From Talaromyces rugulosus (Eukaryota > Ascomycota > Eurotiomycetes > Eurotiales > Trichocomaceae): a DNA stretch of 64,000 nucleotides. Shown piece by piece: positions 1 to 11,779 of this stretch; position 1 is the stretch's first letter, and each line of letters starts with the position of its first letter. The stretch lies in contig NC_049565.1 in assembly GCF_013368755.1 (NCBI RefSeq), forward strand, positions 558,001-622,000. The letters run 5' to 3'. The notes beneath the pieces were generated by a model. It saw only the letters and a program-made list of their open reading frames with translations, was not told where the DNA came from and searched no databases. Position numbers and translations under genes: made by a program.

Positions 1-216
1 ATACCCAAAGGATCCAGCTTCGGTACTAATTTTACCATTGCAGTGCCGTTCGCACTGCTAGTCCACTATTATAACCGAGAAAAAGTCGCCGCGTATGGTT
101 TGCCAGAGCATATTATACGGTTCAGTATCGGATTAGAGAATGTCGAGGAGATCAAAACAGTCATCCAAAGCGCGCTAGCAAAGGTTACAGATCAGAAAAG
201 AGATTCTCGACTATAA
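1..216 (+). CDS. Cys/Met-metabolism PLP-dependent enzyme, C-terminal end (partial)
   Basis: The first 71 codons of the window are open in frame 1 and end at TAA (214-216). The peptide contains SSFGTNFTIAVPFALL followed by GLPEHIIRFSIGLENVEEI. This matches the C-terminal end of the cystathionine gamma-synthase/gamma-lyase family (PLP fold type I), where a phrase like 'IRFSVGIEDVEDL' closes the small domain. The catalytic lysine lies outside the window. Members do gamma-elimination or gamma-replacement on homoserine- or cysteine-type substrates, and some serve natural-product clusters. Which reaction this one performs cannot be read from the tail. It is followed by the convergent gene at 392-2008. 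Confidence 0.7.
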   Translation: MPKGSSFGTNFTIAVPFALLVHYYNREKVAAYGLPEHIIRFSIGLENVEEIKTVIQSALAKVTDQKRDSRL

Positions 217-391
217 AATAGCGTACACCAGTTATACACAATAACTTCAAAGGATCTTCCAACGGAATTGCTATTTTTAATCTACCTAGAGTAGGCTATT
301 GCTTCTAGGTTCTAAATACAATACATGTATACAAGCCATTTCCACTTGTAGGTAATACTAGTATAAATATATTCTTTTTAGACTCTATTTT

Positions 392-2008
392 CTATGTAAG
401 AAGTTTGACTATCTTAATCCATAGATAAAGCTGCGTCTTTGTTTGAAGCTTCTGTTCTACCCATGTGTGGCGAATGCTAGAGGGCATCCTATGTAGGATA
501 CCTATGCCTAGCTCAGAAGCGATAGTATACCACTGCTTCCCCCTTCGGATACATCGATTGAACTTCTCCCATTCGTCACTCAAACACCCGTTTCTCGTCC
601 TTTTTGCTATATTAGGATACAGCATTGTATAGAGCCGTTCTTTAGCGACTGTTATCCTTCTCTCTCCCTTTTTCGTATCTACCATTTTTTGAAGTGATAG
701 ATATTGTTGGTATAGTTGGACGAAGAGAATTCTATATTCAACCATGGATCGAAAGGTTAGTGTCTCTACCCATTCTATCTGTCGGACGGTGTCGCAAAAT
801 TGCTGCATGATATCTTCTTGCAGGGAAGGGGAATATCGACTATTATTATATGGAATCACGGCATTAATGTTTATTGGTGCCGAGGGTGACAGGCCCTCTA
901 TGGCCGGTTCCGTGAGAATTGCCCTTGCATTTCGCACCATCTTATACACGAGTGACGGGTCCTGGTCGGCGGTCAATTCTTTGACCCTCTCAAACTTGTC
1001 GGTATTGTGGAGCAACGTCGCAAGGTCTAGTGTCTCAAGCCGAGGTCGTTTAATAATACCCCTAGATTCGCTTTCAAGGGAGATTCTCTTCCAACCTTTG
1101 CTCCTTTCCTGCTTGGGCTTGTCAGAAGCCTCATTGCCCATTTTTTTAGACGAAGCAGCAGTGGAAGCCTGAGAAGTTTGAGAAAGTTCACAAGCTTGTT
1201 GATAGTGAATTGGCGCCAATGCAGTTGTGCACGATAACATGTCTTGGGCTCTTTCTCCGGGTACTGCAGCCGTATGTGTCAAAGTAGTTCTTCTCCTATG
1301 CTGCGCAATGACAGATTCTGTGTTCTCACCTGATAACGCGGATAAGTCTGCTGTAGTTGCTTCGGGAGTAACCAATCCCGGTGGAGATTCAATTGCTTGC
1401 TCCGGATTAGCTGCCTCTAGGACAGGAAGTGTGCTCGGTAATACATCTTCGGACAATGACAACAAACACCCGTCAGGTACAGCCGAAGGGCTTGTCATGG
1501 TGTATAGCGTAGAGTCTACTGTTGGAGGGGTAGCTTCTTCCGGCAATAGAGGCACGGTGTTGGTACGAGCTGTGTGGCCTTCTTCCGGCAGAAAAGCTTC
1601 CGGTGAGGCAGATCGTGATGGTGTGCGGGACAGACTGCCAATGCTAGACACAGCCGTGGTGGTCGGGCTATGCAACACCGGGACCGATAGTGTTATGCTT
1701 TTCTGCTCGTTCAAATCTTTTAGCTTGATCGCCACGCTCGGCCGGGCGTTCCCCTTCCTGCGTTCGGTTTCTAGATGGCGAAGAATGGAACTTATGCTGG
1801 CCATAATGGTCAGAACTTTGGGATCGTTGTTATCAACGTTATCCTCTGTACCATGGCTAGGTTGCCTATCTCCTCCACTGTTAAAAGGCTCCGGGGACTC
1901 AATATAGCTTGTATCAAAGTCTATTAGACTTTCAAGAAAGGCATCCAAGTCTTCGCCTACACCACTATTAACGGAAGATTGCCACGACATGTCGAAACGA
2001 GACGCCAC
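392..2008 (-). CDS. Unrecognised 538-aa protein with acidic N-terminus and conserved-looking C-terminal region
   Basis: This is a single uninterrupted ORF from ATG (2008) to TAA. I do not recognise the family. Residues about 1-70 are acidic and rich in Asp/Glu/Ser, with hydrophobic residues spaced as in an activation domain. Residues about 110-330 are low-complexity Ser/Thr/Pro/Ala sequence. A basic patch follows at about 290-325. The last 200 residues are the most protein-like: amphipathic helices with many aromatics (LYQQYLSLQK, EWEKFNRCIRRGKQWYTIA). No zinc-binding cysteine pattern or catalytic motif is visible. A regulatory or DNA-associated role is only inference. The promoter carries three CGGACCG heptamers within 64 bp (see 2158-2221), which are also found between the isopropylmalate genes, suggesting shared regulation. 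Confidence 0.6.
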   Translation of the reverse strand: MASRFDMSWQSSVNSGVGEDLDAFLESLIDFDTSYIESPEPFNSGGDRQPSHGTEDNVDNNDPKVLTIMASISSILRHLETERRKGNARPSVAIKLKDLNEQKSITLSVPVLHSPTTTAVSSIGSLSRTPSRSASPEAFLPEEGHTARTNTVPLLPEEATPPTVDSTLYTMTSPSAVPDGCLLSLSEDVLPSTLPVLEAANPEQAIESPPGLVTPEATTADLSALSGENTESVIAQHRRRTTLTHTAAVPGERAQDMLSCTTALAPIHYQQACELSQTSQASTAASSKKMGNEASDKPKQERSKGWKRISLESESRGIIKRPRLETLDLATLLHNTDKFERVKELTADQDPSLVYKMVRNARAILTEPAIEGLSPSAPININAVIPYNNSRYSPSLQEDIMQQFCDTVRQIEWVETLTFRSMVEYRILFVQLYQQYLSLQKMVDTKKGERRITVAKERLYTMLYPNIAKRTRNGCLSDEWEKFNRCIRRGKQWYTIASELGIGILHRMPSSIRHTWVEQKLQTKTQLYLWIKIVKLLT

Positions 2009-2157
2009 TTAGCCAATGTCAAATATCGAGCACTGATAGCACTAGGCCCAAAAAAAAACAAGAAAAAAGGGAAAAAAGAAAAAAGTCCCCACAGTAGGAT
2101 GTTTGGGTCGCTGTACTCGCACTCCCGCAGTCATACATATATCAATTGATAAGCGAG

Positions 2158-2221
2158 CGGACCGGACAACCGAGTGGACCCGTCCTAACGAGCGGATCGG
2201 ACCGTCCAGGCTAGCGGACCG
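2158..2221. promoter_or_regulatory. Three CGGACCG heptamers upstream of the 538-aa gene
   Basis: CGGACCG occurs at 2158-2164, 2198-2204 and 2215-2221, about 150-215 bp upstream of the minus-strand start at 2008. Another copy, in the opposite sense, is at 2787-2793. CGG half-sites facing each other across one base resemble binding sites of Zn2Cys6 regulators. Two more copies lie in the isopropylmalate intergenic region. The Zn2Cys6 gene at 8581-11245 is the obvious candidate to bind them; this is inference. Confidence 0.4.
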
Positions 2222-3398
2222 GACCATTCAAGTGAGCGGAGCACTTGCACGCAATTTCGCCAACCGCGAACGCTGGAATGAAGACCAAACTAAAGCAGAG
2301 TTCCTTGACAGACTTAAGATCGACATCCGTCAGCCATTGGTGGCAATCGAGTAGCGAGAGTGACTCCAAGGGCGCTGCAAAGTGATCATCCAGGCTGAGA
2401 GTTGGTATACTACGTATTGGGTATTCCTGTTAGTTTCAAATTTTAGTACGTCAAATGTAGTGCAACGATTCCTTAGTAAAAGTCTAGTATGGGTATGTAT
2501 TTGAACATGGCGTTGCTGAGTTATGAGGCATTTAGTGTGTCACGCTGTTTGGTTTCGTAACAAGGCTTGACACGGTACTGTATGGTTAGCGGTATTTTAA
2601 ACCAACACTATTATCAGCCCTCTGCAGGGATTGCCTCCACATGGCCAAATTAGCAAGCCGGTAGTTAAGTTTATATATTAGAGTTACATTACAATCGATT
2701 TAGTATTACTTGGCCAAGCTCTTACATTTCTTCGTTTCTTACCTTTTTCTCTCTCCCCCGCCGGTATAGAGACTCAATCTCATAGCCGGTCCGCTAGAAA
2801 AGACAATCAGAAATTAGTCGTTCCTGATATGCGGGGCCAGTTCACATCCCCAATTATCGCAGCGTACCAATCTCTGATTGGTTACGAGCGAGCGCCGCTT
2901 ACTATACATGTATGTAATTGTTGGATATTCTGCCCATCTTTCATGAAAGCAGCATGTTATGGGCCGATAAAATTAGTAACCTGATAGGAAACGCTCTAGC
3001 TTCAGAAAAAGAAAAAGAAAATCGAGGGCATAGACTATAGCAAGGCGAACGGTATCAAACCAGCACAGGACTAGATTACGGCTTGATAAATCATCGTACA
3101 ATGAATACAGGGGGTCCCTTCGTCAATTGGTATATCGTTAATATTTTGTTTTTAGCTATATGTAACTATATGTAACGGAACGTAGCTCGAGCCATAATGA
3201 CTACGAATTAAACAGCATCCCGTAATCAACAATTCGCACATCAAATTGCTTGAATAAACGTATTCAATGTATACCGGGGGATGCAGCAAGTCCTACTCCC
3301 ACAAATACAGGAAACACAACGAAGATTGAAATCCTTTACTCGCCTCATAACAAAGACATAAGCAGAAAAAAGTTGCGGTACATAAATTCTGTTTCATT
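2222..3398. other. Intergenic region, no gene seen
   Basis: Between the 538-aa gene promoter and the 3' end of the isopropylmalate synthase gene I see only short ORFs without family features, plus one CGGTCCG heptamer at 2787. No RNA gene or repeat was recognised. Confidence 0.5.
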
Positions 3399-5375
3399 TC
3401 AACCAGCATACGCAGCCACCTCGACAATTGGCAAAAGGCGAAGACGTTGATGCTGCGCTGGAATGTCTTTTTGCCAGTCCTACAGTAACAACGCATCACA
3501 ACGTTAGAAAAAGTCACACATAAAGATTGTCAAAGCAACACATACCAAGGCGGCCGATAAAGCTGCAAGCAGCTGGGCTTCTTCCATCGTCCCCGCTGTC
3601 TTAACACTCCACGTCGATCGAGAGGAGCTCGTACATTTAACGACAGCGATCTTGCGTACCTGGCCATCTTCTAGTGTCACGTTGCCCCATACGGATTCAA
3701 AATCAAAACGTGAGTTAGCAAAAGCAGACAGGGAAAATGAGACGGCATCCAAGGGTGTGGCACCATGACCCACAACTTCGCGAGGAAGATTGCGGATGAG
3801 CACAATAGCTCGCACTGTTGTTAGTGTTTTGGCAATGTCGTTGGTCTTTTGGTACGCAAGAACCCGAGGATCCTTATCAAGAACATGGTAGTTTTCCAGG
3901 AACAACTTCGTTATCTCATTTGACTCGAGGGTGCGACCCTTTTTCTCGGACTCGGACTTGACCGCCAGAGAAAAGGATTGCAACAGATCCTTAGGCAGGT
4001 CTAGGTCAAGCGCGTGTTGAAGGACCCATGCGATGCCACCCTTTCCACTCTGCGAGTTCACACGGATCACCGCTTCATAGGAGGATCCAATGTCATTAGG
4101 ATCTATGGGGATATATGGAATCTTCCACAACCGAGGGCCACCTTCCAGCTGATTCCATTTCTTGAACCCCTTACGAATCGCATCTTGGTGACCGCCACTG
4201 TAGGCTAAGAACACCGAGTCTCCAGCGTAAGGGGCCCGCGTATGTACAGGAATATGTGTGAGTTCTTCCGCCGTTTTACGAATAGCAGGGAGGTCTGAAA
4301 AGTCGAGCCCGGGATCGATACCCTGTGAATACAGGTTCAACGCTAATGTGACAAGATCAACATTGCCGGTGCGCTCTCCGTTACCAAAGAGACAGCCCTC
4401 TACTCGAGTAGCACCTGCGAGCTGACCAAGCTCGGCGGCCGCCACAGCACACCCACGATCGTTATGTGGGTGAAGGGAAACGCAGGCTTTGACAGGATCT
4501 GCAATTCCCCGAATAAACATTTCTACCTGGTCGGCGTACGTATTCGGACTAGACATTTCAACTGTTGCAGGCAGATTGAGAATAATTGGCACCTCTTCGC
4601 TCGGTCCCCAAATGTCCTTGACCGCCCTACAAATCTCGATGGCAAAGGTCGTATCGGTATCTGAGAAGGCTTCGGGGCTCCACATGAGATTCCACGTTGT
4701 AGCCTGCTGGGTCGGATCATCTTTGGTTATCGAGCGCAGATATGCGACGTGTTCCATAGCTGTGCGGAACTGAGCCTCGCGTGTAGTCTCGAAGACGGTG
4801 GAGATGAAATTATCACTAGTTGCGATGTACAGACTGATGATAACCTTCTTTGCACCCGTCACACTATCAATAGTACGACGAATGAAGTCCTTCCGGCATG
4901 GGGTCATCACTTCTATCCATACATCTTCCGGGGCCTCTGCTACACAGCGTTTGGTAAAATTGAAGTCTGTGTCTGAAGCCCCTGGGAAGCCGACCTCAAT
5001 CTCCTTGAAACCGATGCGAAGGAGCATTTGGAAGAACGTCCATTTCTGATCGAAATCCTGTAAAGAGCAGCAAAGAATCTCGCAAGTCAGTCAATCACTC
5101 AACATAAGAGGGAGCTTCATATGACCTGGAGTCACGCATCGTACCAATGGTTTAGCCAACGCTTGGTTCCCGTCGCGAAGGTCAGTCGCTAGCCATCGCG
5201 GCCTTTTAGTTAATTTTTTTGACGGCCACGTTCTATCAGGCAGCTCGGGGGCAGCAAATTGCTGGTATTTCTGTGACGGATCTTCAAGCCTATACAACGT
5301 ACCGTAAGAAAAAAAGTCTATCCTTTCACTCGTTTCATTGCTGATCATCTCATTAGGGAATATTAGGGAAGACAA
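3399..5375 (-). CDS. 2-isopropylmalate synthase (LeuA/LEU4-type), three exons
   Basis: The enzyme condenses acetyl-CoA with a 2-oxo acid (2-oxoisovalerate in leucine synthesis). My model joins 5375..5145, 5057..3546 and 3479..3399, giving 607 aa. The introns are 87 nt (5058-5144) and 66 nt (3480-3545, starting GTATGT and ending CTGTAG with a CTAAC branch site). Exon 1 holds [17 protein letters not shown]. Exon 2 opens with [12 protein letters not shown] and carries the metal-binding SLHPHNDRG, then [11 protein letters not shown] and SQSGKGG, as in fungal LeuA proteins. The third exon replaces an implausible hydrophobic read-through tail and ends in a short terminus after DWQKDIPAQ. The gene is divergent from the dehydratase at 6041. 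It could be the housekeeping leucine enzyme or a cluster paralogue acting on another 2-oxo acid, like HtyA of echinocandin biosynthesis. Family assignment is firm; the substrate is not. Confidence 0.9.
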
Positions 5376-6040
5376 GTACGCACATTGGCATATTCGAAGA
5401 TGTTGTGTGATAAGAAATTACAAGTTGATGACCTGAGAATGTGAACTATGCATCTAAGTTAAACTATCTTTTGTGACGCTTCTGAGTGCTATGGTTCTCA
5501 GACACAACGCCAGGCATGTGAAGGGAAATACAGTTCTATGAACTTACCGAGGCTATCATGGTTTATACATGGTGTGTGAAGAGTATTTATAATACTATAC
5601 GCTAAGGGTGTTCATATCAGGCAGGTATGGGTCTTCAGTGATGTGACTAGATCCTTTAACACAAGCACTACACCCTCTGCATACATGCAAGATTAGTGTT
5701 GCTGTTGGTTTTCAACGGTTACACTTACGCGTGCTTATGCTGGCCCCACCCGGTCCGAGGCGGTCCGAATGGTGTCCGACTCCGAGCTCGCATTGGGGTC
5801 TCCGGGGTCAGTAGCTGCCTATGAAGTCCACTATATTTGGTGGTTATAGTCACCGGGGCGGACACGCCCTCTTCTCCGCCTGCAGCCTTGCCCTAATTTC
5901 TCCGCCCGATCCTTCCGATGTAAGACTCAAAGCGTGATTTCTCAAATAGGTAGGTTTTCTCAATCAGTGCTTGCTGTCTTTGTCTTATCCCTTTCATATA
6001 ACTAGAACAGTTTAGTCGAAAGTCAGAACAAAAGAGTAAA
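5376..6040. promoter_or_regulatory. Divergent promoter between isopropylmalate synthase and dehydratase genes
   Basis: The 665-bp gap separates two divergent starts (5375 minus, 6041 plus). It contains two direct CGGTCCG copies at 5751-5757 and 5761-5767, ten bases apart, so they face the same side of the helix. A related GTGTCCGA follows closely. The same heptamer in the opposite sense is clustered upstream of the 538-aa gene. The first copy overlaps CCGGTCCGAG, which partly resembles the CCGGNNCCGG site of yeast Leu3; the match is imperfect. Confidence 0.45.
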
Positions 6041-8489
6041 ATGGGTCCAAAGACAATCTACGACAAGCTGTTCGACCGCCATGTCGCCGTCGAAAAGGAT
6101 GATGGTACAGTTCTACTTTACATAGGTAATTCATAACGCTTTCTTTTGAATACATTGTCTGAAAACGAGTAGATAGACATATCATCCACGAAGTGTCATC
6201 GCCAGTGAGATATCCGTTCCTTATGATATCTAACCTGCGATGGCTGACTGGCAAACATAGCAAGCATTTGCAGGTCTTGAAGCTCAGGGACGAAGTGTCA
6301 GACGCCCTGATCTTACGCTTGCAACTTCAGATCACGTAAGTCGTCATCCGATATGCAGCGTAGAACATGAATTGCAGAGAGAATATCTCATGATGGCCAG
6401 CCAAACAGAATGTGCCCACTACACCTCGACCTCGTCGTATGAAAGAGCCAACCGCTAGGCTACAAGTCCAGACTTTAGAACGCAACGTCAAAGCCCACGG
6501 AATTCAATACTTGGGACTAAACTCCAAAGCACAGGGCATAGTGCACGTCATTGGGCCTGAGCTTGGCTTCACCCTTCCCGGCACGACCTTGGTCTGCGGC
6601 GATAGTCACACGAGTACTCATGGAGCCTTCGGGGCGCTTGCATTTGGTATAGGTACTAGTGAAGTTGAGCATGTGCTTGCCACGCAGACAGTTTCCACTT
6701 CAAAATGGAAAAATGTGCGAGTTTGGGTTGAGGGTGCACTGTGTAACGGCGTTGGGTCCAAAGATCTAATGTTGTATATTATCAATAAAATAGGTTTGGG
6801 CCTTGGTGCACGTTCAGTTCGTTTATATATATTGATTTTTCTTTGATAGGAACTGCCGGTGGCACGGGAGCTGCAGTCGAATTTGCTGGACCAACGATCG
6901 AAAGCTTGAGCATGGAGGCTCGTATGTCTCTCTGTAATATGACCATCGAAGCTGGGGCCAGAGCAGGCATCATTGCTCCAGACGATGTAACGTTCGAATA
7001 TATAAAAGGACGCCCTCTTGCTCCGGATGCTTCAGTGTGGGATGAAGCAGTTCACACTTGGAGGAGGCTCAAATCAGATCCAGAAGCACGCTTTGACCAG
7101 GAGATCAAAATCGACGCCACCGACGTTACTCCCACCGTGACATGGGGTACTTCTCCTGAGCATGCCGTGCATGTGGGCGGACTTGTTCCACATCCTGAGA
7201 GTTTTCGTGAAGAGTCGAAACAACTAAACTGTAAACAAGCGTTGCAGTACATGGGTCTCGAGGCCGGCACACGAATGACCGATATTCCCATTGACAAGGT
7301 GTTTATCGGATCCTGTACTAATGCACGATTGGAGGACTTACGGTCTGCCGCAAATATATTGCGAGGGAGAAAAATATCGCCTAATATAAAGGCAGCACTG
7401 GCTGTACCAGGGTCTGGGATAGTTAAACAACAAGCTGAAAGCGAGGGCCTCGATCGTGTGTTTATAAATGCAGGCTTCGAGTGGAGAGAGCCAGGCTGCA
7501 GCTTATGTATCGGATTAAATGAGGACCAGCTGAATCCTTATGAACGGTCTGCAAGCACCAGTAACCGAAACTTCGAAAATCGCCAAGGTACTGCTGGAAG
7601 AACACATTTGATGTCGCCTGCTATGGCAGCGGCAGCGGCAGTTCAAGGAAAGATCACCGACGTACGCGACTTTCATTGCGAGAAAATAGAAGCGTCTGTG
7701 CCGTTAAGCTATCCAGATAACCTGGATGATGATTCAAGATTTGATGAACCAGAAGAGTCATCTCAGACTAGTGATCGGGTCGTGGAAACAGTCAACAAAG
7801 TCTTCCGAAGTGTCGAGGGTTATGTGGCTATCATGGACCGCGCTAATGTCGATACCGACTGCATCTTACCAAAGCAGTTTTGCACGACAATAGTGAGAAC
7901 TGGGCTTCGGGACGGGCTATTCCATAACTTGCGCTGGAGTCCAGAGGGGAAGCCTGAGCCATCCTTTGTTCTCAACCAGAAGCCGTACGACAAAGCTAGT
8001 GTGCTGCTCTGCACAAAGCCAAATTTCGGTTGCGGAAGCTCTCGAGAACACGCCGTCTGGGCACTGGTAGATTTTGGAATCACATGCGTGCTGGCACCAA
8101 GTTTCGCTGATATATTTTTCAACAACTCTTTCCAAAATGGACTTCTTCCAGGAATCGTGAACAATGAGACTATATCAGCCGTGGAGATCCACGCCCAAGC
8201 AGGCCGCAAGATCAAGGTCGACCTTGAAAGCCAGAGTATCTTTGATGATAATGGCGCTAAAATAGGGTCATTCGAAGTAGACCAACACAGAAAGCAGCGA
8301 CTTTTGGAAGGATTAGATGAAATCAGTACAGCTTTACTGCTTGAGAATCGCATTGCCCAGCACGAATCACAAAGAAAAACCAAATGGCCTTGGCTAGACA
8401 CATGCGTCACCACTGGATGGGGCAAATTATTAGGACAAGGAAAAAGTCGATTGCCCTCTGTCAGACAAGAACCCGAGCTTAATTGGTGA
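6041..8489 (+). CDS. 3-isopropylmalate dehydratase, fused large and small subunits, five exons
   Basis: This is an aconitase-family [4Fe-4S] enzyme that isomerises 2- to 3-isopropylmalate. My model joins 6041..6125, 6173..6204, 6261..6335, 6409..6793 and 6850..8489, giving 738 aa. Every junction is GT..AG and restores a LEU1-like reading: [30 protein letters not shown] and then [12 protein letters not shown]. The cluster cysteines are present in [15 protein letters not shown] and [12 protein letters not shown]. The small-subunit domain begins near [19 protein letters not shown] and contains [15 protein letters not shown]. As I recall the fungal housekeeping enzymes, the cluster motif is usually GCSMCLGMN and the later motif ERCASTSNRN. 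Here they read GCSLCIGLN and [10 protein letters not shown], so a paralogue is possible. It is divergent from the synthase gene. Confidence 0.9.
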
Positions 8490-8580
8490 TGTATTCGCAC
8501 ATGATATGCCATTTTAATGATATCGTGACTTCGTATATGCATGTTGTTTAGAAGCGTATAGTATCTATAGCAAATTAAAT

Positions 8581-11245
8581 TCATCCACCTTGCGCATCCC
8601 ACGGAAAAGAGTTGTCTATAAAGTGAATATCACCCAGAGAAGGGCTTCTCGATCCCATATTAGCCGATTGTTTGGTAAGCGATGCCGCGTTCAAGTTTAT
8701 CGGCGAGACTTGTTTTACGGAACTGATTTGACCAATATATGATTGGCCTTTATAATCGAAGAGACTTGGTTGCAACATTTGAGTATCCTGCTCGTAAAGA
8801 AGTCTATTGACCATCAAGCTTAGTTGGTTGACCTCCTCAAAGAATTCCGGATGAGGGCTGGTGGCCATCCGCCTTTTCAGCCATCCAAAACATCCGCTGG
8901 CGATTCCTAAAGGTGCGAAATGTTCGCCCCGTGACTCGGCTTTTACAGCTACTATAAACATGACGACAGCTGCCAGTAGAGGAATACTAAGATGCGTCCT
9001 ATATATTCTGTCAGATTGATGCGAAGCTAGGAATGTGCGAAACTTACCAGTTAAGGCTGCAGGTCTCCTGATCAAGTAGTCTTGTTCCGTTAAGTAGTCC
9101 CTCTACCAAGTGAGTACAATGCTGTAAACTGTCTGAATATGCCATTTCATAATTGAAACAAAGAGCTGTCGGACAAACAACTGCCCAGCGGTGGATAGCA
9201 AGACCAGCTTCTGCGTGCTTTAACTGTAAGTCTGCTCTTATGCATGTAGAGTACTCCTCTGCAGGGCGTTTCTGCATGGCATTTAACTGTCTGTAACGCT
9301 CTGGAATGGATAATCTCCATGTCTCTAGAGCTTTTTGGAGCCTATTGATACTTGTCATTGTATCTGACTGCGTGAGTTTCAAGGCTGAGCGACCATAGAG
9401 CGTCTTCACAATGAGAGAACATAAACGTGCGTAGCGATAATGCAATAGAATCCAGTCAAATTCTTGTTGAGAATCTTCTTTTGGTCCAGTTCTAAATGGC
9501 GGAGGAAACATTATTAACTCGTCATCAATCATCTATAGACATGTTAGATTTAAAAGTTGAGGAACCCAAATGCACGCAAATCACCCACCGAATGCCCGCC
9601 AAATCGCATCATGAATGGCTTTTCCAAGGAGTATATCAGCCAGAAAGATCCTTGAAAGTGATTCCTTTCCTCGCTTTTAGGCATACTCGTGGAATATTCT
9701 CCAAGTGTTGGCATTAGAAAATGAATGAGATAGACTGCTTCAGAGAGAAGAGATCGCGCCAAGGCAGCGTCGCAACCTTTCGACGCATAAAGGGCCTAAT
9801 AATGTCCCCAGTCAGAGATGAAAATTGCTAGTCAAAAATAAATCTTTCACTATACCATGGTGGAAACTGCCTATCGAATGTCAGGTAATTGTTTACTTAT
9901 CAAGTTATTGGTAAATTGACTTACCTGCAGTTTGAATAGACATGCTGGGCCGCCATGCGCCTTTTTCCAGGAAGCTAGAGCTATCCTGAAATAGTCCTGA
10001 GACTTCTTCGTCAAATCAGACGATACGGTGGTGCCCACTCGCTTGGATATAACTCGACTTCCAATTGCGAGAGCGCTATTTATGAAAATGATTGCCCAAG
10101 GATCGAGGGAACTGATTTTGAACGTCATGTCTACCAGCAAGGTATGGGTTTCCTGACGACTAACAAATTCTGGGACTCTGCGCGTATGTCAGCATAAGCT
10201 CGTTTCACATTATTCGGCATCGTCGCTTTCGAGATGGGCCTTACGAATAACAATCATCGAAAAATGCTATAATTGTATCAGCTACAATATGACAGAATTT
10301 GCGTACTTGTGTAACACTCACCATCAATATAAGACATAGTGAGTTCTAGATCATCCAGCGACGATCCGCCAAAATGAACCCCTTCTGGGGAAGAAGAACT
10401 CGGTTCTAGACTATGTTGCCCAGCGACCTTCCTGCTCAGCCGTACAGAAATGTTCTGGGCTATACTCTTCAGCGTGTCGCTATTAATATGGCTTGATATT
10501 ACATGAGTCAGGGATAGGCTGGAGAAATCACCTGGATAAAATTTAGCCATGGTATTTGAACAAGGAGGGGGGGAATTGAAGATTCTTACGACACATGTTC
10601 ATGGCCCAGAAACTGCTCCATTCCAGGTCCGGCCCATGCTGAACATCATGGTCGAGAGTGGATAAACCATCAAGCGACGGTACGATTCTAAGATCATCTG
10701 TCCCGTTAAATGACCGGGTAGAATCCCAGGTCTCTGTCTGGTCAAGCCGAGTGGATGTTTCCGATTGTATTGGAGTTGTCCTTAAATAATCTGTCAACGA
10801 CACCAATCATGGATCTCATATTTCTTGACTTCTTACAGGGAAGTCTGGAAAGGCAGACTGATTGGTTCGCTTGTCTCTGGTTGAACCGGTGTTGTCAAAT
10901 CAATATCCCACGTCTGAAGCATCCAATTATCTTCTCGCGATAGGCTTTTGGCACTAAAAGCATCCCCGGTCTCGGAAATACTAGACGGTTTGCTATACGA
11001 GCATGGTAGATTCGATTTCTGTCGGTAAAGGAGCAGGATTAGCGCGATCAGTATGAATGCTGTAGAGTCGCAAATTTACCTTGCATCGAGAGCAGGGTTG
11101 AGCCCCATCACCTGTTGAGTCGTGTTAAACGAGGGGTAATCGTCGGCATGGTACATAAGCTTCACTTACATCGTGTTTTGCGTTGCCTGCACTTTATACA
11201 TGCTCCTTTCCGGCGGACAATTCCACTTCCTATTCCACTGCTCAT
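8581..11245 (-). CDS. Zn2Cys6 transcription factor with fungal-specific TF domain, nine exons
   Basis: My nine-exon model (11245..11170, 11111..11080, 11018..10837, 10780..10590, 10531..10322, 10175..9925, 9795..9589, 9532..9048, 8998..8581) keeps frame throughout and gives 683 aa. The N-terminus reads RRKGACIKCRQRKTRC, then DGAQPCSRCKKSNLPC. That is a complete C-x2-C-x6-C-x5-C-x2-C-x6-C zinc cluster split over three exons. The middle region has the PF04082-type pattern, including FWLIYSLEKPFMMRFGG. The C-terminal part carries one hydrophobic helix (IPLLAAVVMFIVAV), common in this family. Introns are 49-146 nt. The exon 3/4 and 5/6 acceptors are the least certain. It likely regulates the neighbouring genes at 0.4-8.5 kb, whose promoters share CGGWCCG sites. 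Confidence 0.85.
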
Positions 11246-11779
11246 CGTAGATCAGTATACAGACATCCTCATGGTAACATTTCGGTTAGATGAGCGGGGT
11301 CAGGATTCACTTTTCATATCGCAAACAGAATTACCAACATTATAGTTGGCTGAGGTAATACTAATCTGTAGTGCTTTGGTCTAACTCTCTCACTCCAACT
11401 CCTATTTGTGAAAGATGGCATAAGCACATCCATGATGTTTCTAAGCTGACCGCATTAGTGTGACAATTGTGGGGCTGAAATTAAGAATGTCAACCGTCTG
11501 TCAGAAGAGTGGATAACTCACAGCCAATTATACCCCTTATGTCAGCAACTGCTGATATGATGCTATATACGCGGTATATATGTAACATATATGTGTGATA
11601 CTAACTAGAATTGGTTTAATGCCCCGGGCACGCTTAGTGAGCTAGAATAAGCTAGAAATAGTGCTTCTAGATATATGATTGGTGATTCTATATAACGAAG
11701 CAGTGCTACTAGATAATGAAGCGGTGCTACTAGATATCGAAGATATTGAAGTGACGCTTTGATATAGGAAGTATATAAG

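Noticed and set aside
744..1907. Plus-strand ORFs of 142 and 226 aa
   Set aside because: They lie antisense within the better-supported 538-aa gene and have no domain features.
5750..5759. Leu3-type binding site CCGGNNCCGG
   Set aside because: Only CCGGTCCGAG is present, an imperfect match; the repeated CGGTCCG is the better-supported motif.
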